A stretch of DNA of 8,077 nucleotides from Rhodocyclaceae bacterium UBA2346 (lineage in GTDB: Bacteria > Pseudomonadota > Gammaproteobacteria > Burkholderiales > Rhodocyclaceae): the NCBI GenBank assembly GCA_002344625.1, contig DDUE01000010.1:1-8077 (forward strand), in the 5' to 3' direction. The first letter of the stretch is position 1. Every line of letters begins with the position of its first letter. Below, piece after piece: positions 1 to 4,783 of the stretch. Below the pieces are notes generated by a model. The model saw nothing but the letters and a program-made list of their open reading frames with translations, was not told the DNA's origin and did no database searches. The position numbers and the translations under genes are program-made.

Positions 1-2160
1 CGGCTTGATCGGAATGTAGTAGCCGTCGGCGCCGATGGGGGTGAGTGCCAGGCCGGCCTTGGTGCGGCGCTTGCGTTCCTGCGCCAGCGGCGGGCAGGCG
101 TGCGCGTCGGTATACAACACCATGCAGTCGAGGCACAACATGCATTCGCGGTGGTCGATGCGGCCGTTGCTGTCGATCGCGTTGGAGCCGCAACCCTTGG
201 CACAGGCATGGCAGGTTTCGCATTCCTGCTTGCGCCTGAGCCCGAACCAGCGAAAAGTCGTCGGCATCGCCAAGGCCGCCCCGAGCGGACACAGGTACTT
301 GCAGAACGGCCGTTCGGTGAAGATCGACAGGCCGAGCAGCCCGGCCGCGAACAAGGTGTAAGGCCAGCTGCGGTTGAACAGTCCGACCAGGAAGGTGGTC
401 TTGAACGGCTCGACCTCGGCGAGCTTCTCGGCCAGCCCCATCGAGAACACCGACACCCCGAGCAGGCCGAAGAACACCGCGTATTTGATCCATTTCAGGC
501 GGTTGTGCAGCGCCATCGGCACCGCGAACTGAAACCGCTTGAGGCCGATCGCACCGGCGATCTTGTAGAGCAATTCGGACAAGGAGCCAAACGGACACAG
601 CCAACCGCAGAACAGGCCGCGCCCCCACAGGAACACGGTGACGATGATGAAGATCCAGAACAGGAAGATGAACGGATCGGTCAGGAACAATTCCCATTGC
701 CACTGGAACAGCAGCGCATGGAACCAGGTCAGCACCTGGGTGATCGAGGGTTGGGCGAGCAGGCCGAAACCGACGAAGCCGATGCTCAGCACCCAGGCGG
801 TGTACTTGAACGCGTTCACCGGCCACTTGTTCTTGCGCGTCGAACGGCGGGTGAGCGTGTCGCGCAACGCATAGACGACCGCGACCGCGACCAGCAGCGC
901 CGAGAACAGGCCGATCTCGACGCTGCGCATCTTCCACACCCTCACCCACGCTGCCGCGGGCTTGGTCACCTTGGGCCGTCCACCTTCCAGATAGGCGTCC
1001 GCCAGCCAGTATTCGGTGTCGAAGTTGGCGAAGCTGCGCGCGCCGGTCTCGCGATCGACGCGGTTGCCGAGAAAGGTGAGCTTCCACGGGAACGCGCCCG
1101 AAAAGGCCGGCGAGCGCACGATGAAGATCGCCGATTCGTCGAAAGCCGGCGCACCCGGCGCCTGCACGCCGTACAGGTTGAGGTAGTCGAGGTCGCGAAA
1201 CGTGAAGGCGTCCTGGCCCTGGCGCACCTGGACCCGGTCGTAGATGCCGCCGCGCACGAAACCCGAACCCTTGAACGACTCGAGCCCGCCGGTGCGGATC
1301 ACGAACAGCGCGTGCTCGCCTTCCTTGAGCCGCCCCATCAATGAACGCCAGCCGCTCTCGCCCAGCACCGCCCGCCCGATCTCGGGGTGGTTGAGGTCGC
1401 CGAACCACAGCTCGATGAAAGGCTCGGCGCTGCGCGCCAGCCCCACCTGCTCCGGCTTGACGGTGAGCCGCTGCACCGCACCTTCCTTGACCATCGTCGC
1501 CCAGTCGAGCGCGCGGCCGGCATCGGCGAAGCGCGCCTGCGGGCGGACCGTCGGCTCCAGAATGCCGACCTGGCGCGCCACTGCGGCACCCGACATCATC
1601 ATCACCTGGTTCTGCGCGATCACGGTGACGGTGGCGCCGGAGATCGCATCCAGGCCGATGACGTCCTCGTCCGGGCGCGAACGCCCGATCTCGATGTTGT
1701 CGCCGACGAACTTGCCCAGGTACTGGTCATTGAACCCGGTCAGCGCGGATTCGGGAATGCCCAGCAACAGGATCGGCTCGGAATGCTTGAGTATCTTGAC
1801 CCCGGTGAAGCGCCCCTGGGTATCCATGCCGATCAGCGTGACCACCGGCTTGCCGGAATAGGCGGGCGTATCGGTGATGTCGGTCGACAACATCACATAG
1901 CCGACCAGCTGGCGCTTGCCGTCGATTTCGGCAAAACCCTCCACGTAGCGCGGCTGCCCCTTGCGCTCGGAGAAGAACGTCGCGCCGGGCAAGACCTCGC
2001 CACAGGACACGAGCTCGCACAAGGCCGGCGCGGTGTCGATTCCGGCCGGCAGGCTGGCCTCGTAGGCCGTCTGGGCCAGCGCGGCACGCGCCACGATCAG
2101 GCTGGTCACGACCAGGAGGAGTGTACGAAAAGCGCCGCGCAAGGCGGAGACCGGCTTCAT
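1..2160 (-). CDS. nosR: NosR, membrane FMN/iron-sulfur protein for nitrous oxide reduction (3' end cut by window)
   Basis: NosR is a membrane flavo-iron-sulfur protein needed for nosZ expression and for maintaining or feeding electrons to N2O reductase. Reading the minus strand from the ATG at 2160-2158 gives 720 open codons up to base 1. Seen: a Sec-type signal (residues 1-29, hydrophobic core LLLVVTSLIVA, ALA cleavage site); a periplasmic FMN-binding domain with the covalent flavinylation motif SGATVT (174-179, acceptor T177); hydrophobic segments from about 415; the CGWLCPFG motif (518-525); a second CPLG motif (624-627); and two C-terminal 4Fe-4S sets, C647/C650/C653/C657 and C673/C676/C679/C688-P. 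This is the full NosR domain order. Known NosR proteins are about 700-760 residues, so only a short tail should be missing. It follows nosZ on the same strand after 160 bp, with its own ribosome binding site, so it may be read through from the nosZ promoter. Confidence 0.95.
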   Translation of the reverse strand, partial: MKPVSALRGAFRTLLLVVTSLIVARAALAQTAYEASLPAGIDTAPALCELVSCGEVLPGATFFSERKGQPRYVEGFAEIDGKRQLVGYVMLSTDITDTPAYSGKPVVTLIGMDTQGRFTGVKILKHSEPILLLGIPESALTGFNDQYLGKFVGDNIEIGRSRPDEDVIGLDAISGATVTVIAQNQVMMMSGAAVARQVGILEPTVRPQARFADAGRALDWATMVKEGAVQRLTVKPEQVGLARSAEPFIELWFGDLNHPEIGRAVLGESGWRSLMGRLKEGEHALFVIRTGGLESFKGSGFVRGGIYDRVQVRQGQDAFTFRDLDYLNLYGVQAPGAPAFDESAIFIVRSPAFSGAFPWKLTFLGNRVDRETGARSFANFDTEYWLADAYLEGGRPKVTKPAAAWVRVWKMRSVEIGLFSALLVAVAVVYALRDTLTRRSTRKNKWPVNAFKYTAWVLSIGFVGFGLLAQPSITQVLTWFHALLFQWQWELFLTDPFIFLFWIFIIVTVFLWGRGLFCGWLCPFGSLSELLYKIAGAIGLKRFQFAVPMALHNRLKWIKYAVFFGLLGVSVFSMGLAEKLAEVEPFKTTFLVGLFNRSWPYTLFAAGLLGLSIFTERPFCKYLCPLGAALAMPTTFRWFGLRRKQECETCHACAKGCGSNAIDSNGRIDHRECMLCLDCMVLYTDAHACPPLAQERKRRTKAGLALTPIGADGYYIPIKP

Positions 2161-2166
2161 GTCCAA

Positions 2167-2170
2167 CTCC
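2167..2170 (-). promoter_or_regulatory. Ribosome binding site of nosR
   Basis: On the minus strand GGAG lies 6 bases before the ATG at 2160, an ordinary Shine-Dalgarno position. It supports this start over internal ATGs and fits the signal peptide that directly follows. Confidence 0.7.
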
Positions 2171-2273
2171 ATAAGAAAATGATTAAAAACCAGTTTAGAA
2201 ACTCGCGCCCGGACTGTAATTGTCCCCGGTCAAGTGACGCGCGCGGGGTACGCTGGCCGGCGTCCCAAACGCA

Positions 2274-2295
2274 GCGAGGGGCTTTCGCCCCTCGC
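2274..2295 (-). terminator. Hairpin after nosZ (weak terminator or mRNA-end stabiliser)
   Basis: A perfect 9-bp GC-rich stem, GCGAGGGGC / GCCCCTCGC, with a 4-base loop. In the nosZ transcript the loop reads GAAA, a stable GNRA tetraloop. It starts about 25 bases past the nosZ stop. The downstream RNA (UGCGUUUGGG) has only three U in a row, so termination is probably partial. That would fit abundant nosZ mRNA with some read-through into nosR. A 3' stabilising hairpin is the other reading. Confidence 0.6.
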
Positions 2296-2320
2296 CTCGT
2301 CCCCCCTGCGAAACCGTGAC

Positions 2321-4291
2321 TCAGGCCTCGACGATCATGCGCGAACGCATTTCCAGGTGCAGCGCATGGCAGAAGTGGGTGCAGTAGCACCAGAACACGC
2401 CCGGCTTGTCGGCGATGAAGGTGACCGAGGCGGTCTCCTGCGGATTGACGATGAAGTTGACGTTGTAGTTCGGAATCGCGAAACCGTGGGTCAGATCCTC
2501 GATCTTGTCGTGGTTGGTCAAGATCACCGTCACCTCGTCACCGACCCTGACGCGGAACTCGCGCGGATCGAACGCAGGCGCCAGCGACACGATCTTCACC
2601 GTCACCTTGTTGCCGTCGCGGAACACCCCCGCACCCTTCGGATCGGTGATCGCCAGCGGGAAGTCGGTCATCGTATAGACCTGCTTCGGCTGGAGCAGCT
2701 CACGCTTGAAGATGATGAAGTCGTGGGGTTCGGGACGCACCGGATGATCGGCCACCAGCACCATCTTCTCGCCCGAGATATCGACCAGCTGCTCGGTTTC
2801 GGCGTGCAGCGGGCCGACCGGCAGGAAGCGGTCCTTCGAGAACTTGCAGCCCACGCACAGCCACTTGCCGTCGGCGAACATGGTCTCCGACTGCGAAGCG
2901 TTGATGTGGCCCGGCTGGTAATGCACGTCGAGGCGATCGACCACGTATTGCACGCTGGTGTCGCCGGCATGGAACTTGATCGCCGCGTCCACGTTCCATT
3001 TCACGATCTGGCTGTCGAGGAACAGCGTGGTATAGGCGTTGCCACGACCATCGAAGGCCGTGTGCAGCGGCCCGAGACCGATTTCCACTTCGGCGACGAT
3101 CGCCTTGTCGACATCGTCGAGCTTGCCGTCGAACCAGTCGAGAATCTTGCTCAACTCGATGACGGTCGCGGTCGGCGAAAGCTTGCCGGCGCAGATGAAG
3201 TACTTGCCATCGGGGCTCGCGTTCACCCCGTGCGGGTTCTTGGGCACGCTCACGGTTGCGGTCAGCGCGGTTTGGGGATCGGCGTTGGCCGCCCGGGTGC
3301 CGTCGACCACCGGCACGTTCGAATTGCCGTAAGTGGTATATCGGCCATCCTTGACCGCCTGCTCGATACGCGCGATGTTGAAGAACAGGCACGCATCGCG
3401 CTCGGCCGACATCATGTCTTCGTAGTGGTAGCCGCCCTCGGTGTTGTACTGGTTGGTCGCCGCGAGCTTGCCATCGAACGACGACGCGGCCAGGTCGCAG
3501 TTGCCGTCGATCAGCACCTGCCAGCGCACTTCCATCGATTCGGCATCGACGCACGAGAACAAGGTGCGGTACTTCTCGGGGCTGTCGAGATCACGCCCGT
3601 CGTTGGGCAGGGGAACGTGGAACTCCGCGCCGCAGAACACCCGCGTGGTGTAGTTGATCGCCGGATCGACCGGGTCGCGCTTGTCCGGGAAAATCCCGTG
3701 AAAACCCTGGACGTTGGGCAACTGGGTGATCTTGTCGCAAATGAAGTAGTCGAGACGGATGCGGGCGATACGGCTGTTGATCTTGTCGTTGATCCAGGCG
3801 TAGCGGCCGTCGTAGTTGCCGTCCTTGTACGATGCATGGGTATGGTGGGTGTCGCCGACGGAATACTTGAGGCGACCGTCGGGCCGGGTGCCCATGACCG
3901 CCTTCGATTCGTTGGTGATACCCCAGCCCACCAGCGCATCCGGCGCGAAGCAAGGCACCCGGTGCAGCTCCCGCCCCGAGGGCAGGCCGAGCACCCGAAA
4001 ATCACCCGTGTGCCCACCGGACCACAGACCGTAGTAGGTGTCGAGTTCGCCCGGCTTCAGGTGGGCATTACTGTGCGGCTGGGCAGCCGCGACGGGGGCT
4101 GCGGGCGCAACAGCCGGTGCGGCAGCCGCCGGAGCCGCGGCGGCTGCGGGCGGTGGTGCATCCTTGTTGCACGCCGACAAGCCCACCGACAAGCCCGCAC
4201 CGGCCAGGCCGGCAAACGCGGCCGTGTTGAGAAACTTGCGACGCCCTGCATCGGGAATCGCTTCCGCTTGATTCATCCTGTCTTCGTTCAT
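2321..4291 (-). CDS. nosZ: Nitrous oxide reductase, clade I, Tat-exported; possibly lipid-anchored
   Basis: NosZ reduces N2O to N2, the last denitrification step, in the periplasm, taking electrons from cytochrome c or cupredoxins. The protein is 656 residues. Seen in order: a twin-arginine signal (GRRKFLN, 16-22, then a hydrophobic stretch to about 40); a lipobox-like LSAC with C41; an Ala/Pro-rich linker (about 45-71); a beta-propeller with all seven CuZ histidines (H149, H150, H198, H354, H410, H462, H523); and a C-terminal cupredoxin domain with CuA ligands H602, C637, C641, H645 and M648. The residue between the CuA cysteines that gives its backbone carbonyl is H639, where Pseudomonas stutzeri NosZ has Trp620. 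The Tat signal marks clade I. Two ATGs lie close together (4291 and 4276); only the first has a well-spaced GGGAG. Compared with P. stutzeri NosZ (about 638 aa), the extra length is mostly the linker. The FNR-type box upstream suggests anaerobic induction. Confidence 0.98.
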   Translation of the reverse strand: MNEDRMNQAEAIPDAGRRKFLNTAAFAGLAGAGLSVGLSACNKDAPPPAAAAAPAAAAPAVAPAAPVAAAQPHSNAHLKPGELDTYYGLWSGGHTGDFRVLGLPSGRELHRVPCFAPDALVGWGITNESKAVMGTRPDGRLKYSVGDTHHTHASYKDGNYDGRYAWINDKINSRIARIRLDYFICDKITQLPNVQGFHGIFPDKRDPVDPAINYTTRVFCGAEFHVPLPNDGRDLDSPEKYRTLFSCVDAESMEVRWQVLIDGNCDLAASSFDGKLAATNQYNTEGGYHYEDMMSAERDACLFFNIARIEQAVKDGRYTTYGNSNVPVVDGTRAANADPQTALTATVSVPKNPHGVNASPDGKYFICAGKLSPTATVIELSKILDWFDGKLDDVDKAIVAEVEIGLGPLHTAFDGRGNAYTTLFLDSQIVKWNVDAAIKFHAGDTSVQYVVDRLDVHYQPGHINASQSETMFADGKWLCVGCKFSKDRFLPVGPLHAETEQLVDISGEKMVLVADHPVRPEPHDFIIFKRELLQPKQVYTMTDFPLAITDPKGAGVFRDGNKVTVKIVSLAPAFDPREFRVRVGDEVTVILTNHDKIEDLTHGFAIPNYNVNFIVNPQETASVTFIADKPGVFWCYCTHFCHALHLEMRSRMIVEA

Positions 4292-4300
4292 GGTCTGTCG

Positions 4301-4305
4301 CTCCC
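4301..4305 (-). promoter_or_regulatory. Ribosome binding site of nosZ
   Basis: GGGAG on the minus strand, 9 bases before the ATG at 4291. It decides for this start over the second in-frame ATG at 4276, whose only upstream match is an AGG touching the codon. Confidence 0.65.
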
Positions 4306-4338
4306 GCTCCGAAAAATCCGTGGTTCGTCCAGGTCTCG

Positions 4339-4360
4339 AACCCGGTGCTCACCCCGGGTT
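4339..4360 (-). repeat. Inverted repeat in the nosZ leader
   Basis: AACCCGG (4339-4345) and CCGGGTT (4354-4360) form a 7-bp stem with an 8-base loop. It lies in the predicted untranslated leader, about 50 bases before the nosZ start. It could be a leader hairpin that affects mRNA stability or translation. No U-run follows, so it is not an intrinsic terminator. Function is unknown. Confidence 0.4.
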
Positions 4361-4375
4361 GGCAACGATCTCGCC

Positions 4376-4393
4376 GACGAATCATGACGAATC
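4376..4393. repeat. Tandem GACGAATC direct repeat, 10-base period
   Basis: GACGAATC occurs at 4376-4383 and again at 4386-4393, exactly one helical turn apart, in the predicted nosZ leader just downstream of the proposed start of transcription. Such spacing allows two protein subunits to bind the same DNA face, but chance is possible for an 8-mer pair. Confidence 0.35.
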
Positions 4394-4397
4394 GCCC

Positions 4398-4414
4398 TGT
4401 GACGTTTTGTCGCA
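4398..4414. promoter_or_regulatory. Possible operator over the nosZ transcription start
   Basis: TGTGAC-N5-GTCGCA is an inverted repeat with 5 of 6 matching positions (4398-4403 and 4409-4414). It covers the start of transcription (about 4413) predicted from the FNR-type box and -10 hexamer. The half-sites resemble CRP-family TGTGA/TCRCA, but the spacing is one base too long. A repressor or a second CRP/FNR-family protein could bind here; this is inference only. Confidence 0.25.
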
Positions 4415-4419
4415 GGTGA

Positions 4420-4461
4420 ACTTTAGAAGGCCATTCAGGTGAAATCCTTGATATGGAGCAA
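4420..4461 (-). promoter_or_regulatory. nosZ promoter with FNR/DNR-type box
   Basis: TTGAT-ATGG-AGCAA (4448-4461) matches the FNR/ANR/DNR consensus TTGAT-N4-ATCAA at 9 of 10 positions. Its centre is 4454.5. On the minus strand TAAAGT (4425-4420) is a 4/6 match to a -10 hexamer and would start RNA near 4413, putting the box centre at -41.5, the class II activator position used by FNR-family proteins. No -35 hexamer is needed in this design. The predicted leader of nosZ is about 120 bases. Which family member (oxygen-sensing FNR or NO-sensing DNR/NNR) binds cannot be told from the site. Confidence 0.65.
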
Positions 4462-4647
4462 GGAAGCTGCTCGCCATCCGGGCTTGATCACTGTCCTCGC
4501 CGCACAAGCGCCCGCCCCAGGCTGGAAACCTCGCGTCGTCCAGCCCGGTCGGGGATGCCGGAACCGATGCGCGGTGCATTGCATCCGCGGCCGATTGAAT
4601 CGGAAGATCGAATGCACTCGCGCCACACGAGCGCGTGCGCGTGCGCG
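4462..4647. other. Core of the nosZ-secretin divergent intergenic region
   Basis: The whole gene-free stretch is 4292-4779, with the nosZ control elements at 4292-4461 and the secretin promoter at 4648-4675. The part between them is open in the secretin frame back to 4453. I do not take it as coding: it lies upstream of the likely promoter, it includes the nosZ activator box, and it has no recognisable domain. It contains an imperfect inverted repeat and a GC alternating tract, listed separately. Confidence 0.55.
4569..4623. repeat. Imperfect inverted repeat with internal palindrome
   Basis: GCGCGGTGCATT (4569-4580) pairs with AATGCACTCGCGC (4611-4623): 12 base pairs with a single bulged base. 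Inside it lies a second palindrome, CCGATT-G-AATCGG (4591-4603). The element sits between the two divergent promoters, about 25 bases upstream of the secretin -35 box. It could extrude as a cruciform or hold operator half-sites. It would not be transcribed from either predicted start. Confidence 0.5.
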
Positions 4648-4648
4648 T
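4631..4648. other. Alternating purine-pyrimidine tract (Z-DNA-prone)
   Basis: Eighteen bases alternate perfectly between purine and pyrimidine, mostly GC with three GT steps, and end on the first base of the secretin -35 hexamer. Such tracts can flip to left-handed DNA under negative supercoiling, as between divergent promoters. Confidence 0.45.
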
Positions 4649-4675
4649 TGACACCACATTATTCCGGGTTACTAT
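4648..4675 (+). promoter_or_regulatory. Sigma-70 promoter for the secretin gene
   Basis: TTGACA (4648-4653, perfect -35) and TACTAT (4670-4675, 5 of 6 for -10) are separated by 16 bases. RNA would start near 4682. This is the best sigma-70 match I found upstream of the secretin. It argues that the secretin start lies downstream of 4682 although the frame is open further back. Confidence 0.6.
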
Positions 4676-4681
4676 CCCGCG

Positions 4682-4783
4682 ATGCCAACGGCAAGTCGCT
4701 CTTCCCACTGCTGCTTGAAGTACTCAGTCGCGCCGCACGGCCGCTTATCCGTCGCGCAAAATGCTTTCGGAATTATTCGTTGA
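4682..4783 (+). CDS. Possible 33-codon leaderless leader peptide
   Basis: An ATG sits exactly at the start of transcription predicted from the 4648-4675 promoter, so the mRNA would be leaderless. The frame runs 33 codons (MPTASRSSHCCLKYSVAPHG...) and stops at TGA 4781-4783. That stop overlaps an in-frame TTG (4780-4782) of the secretin as TTGA, a layout that permits termination-reinitiation coupling. There is no homology I recognise and no compositional support, so it may be chance. Confidence 0.2.
   Translation: MPTASRSSHCCLKYSVAPHGRLSVAQNAFGIIR

Larger units (their letters stand above)
2161..2320 (-). other. nosZ-nosR spacer
   Basis: A 160-bp non-coding gap between the nosZ stop and the nosR start. 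Its nosZ-proximal half holds the GC hairpin listed separately. Its nosR-proximal part (about 2171-2220) is markedly AT-rich for this region and could hold a secondary nosR promoter, but I see no convincing -35/-10 pair. An ATGAT-TAAA-AACCA stretch at 2179-2192 is a poor match to an FNR box and too close to the start codon to act as one. Confidence 0.5.

Noticed and set aside
2179..2192. FNR-like box ATGAT-TAAA-AACCA before nosR
   Set aside because: Only about 7 of 10 consensus positions match, and a class II start would fall inside the nosR coding region.
4274..4276. Second in-frame ATG of nosZ as the true start
   Set aside because: It lacks a well-spaced ribosome binding site, whereas the ATG at 4291 has GGGAG at 9 bases. 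The Tat motif is kept either way, so the choice has little effect on the protein.
2234..4387. A 717-codon plus-strand open frame antisense to nosZ, and a 414-codon one at 100-1344 antisense to nosR
   Set aside because: Both are shadows of GC-rich coding sequence on the other strand. The nosZ and nosR readings carry complete families of metal-binding and flavin motifs, while these frames are rich in Arg, His, Glu and Gly without any domain.
4321..4395. tRNA-like fold on the minus strand: a T-arm-like CCGGG-TTCGAGA-CCTGG, with ACGAACC pairing 6 of 7 to an upstream GATTCGT
   Set aside because: There is no anticodon stem at the required place, T8 and the D-loop GG are absent, and no CCA or good discriminator context follows. 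It lies in the nosZ leader and is best seen as chance.
4453..4779. Extension of the secretin back to ATG 4453 (793 residues) or ATG 4612
   Set aside because: It would put the start upstream of a strong sigma-70 promoter and, for 4453, inside the FNR-type box of nosZ. The added residues are Arg/Cys/Pro-rich with uneven codon use, and would place over 100 residues before the signal sequence.
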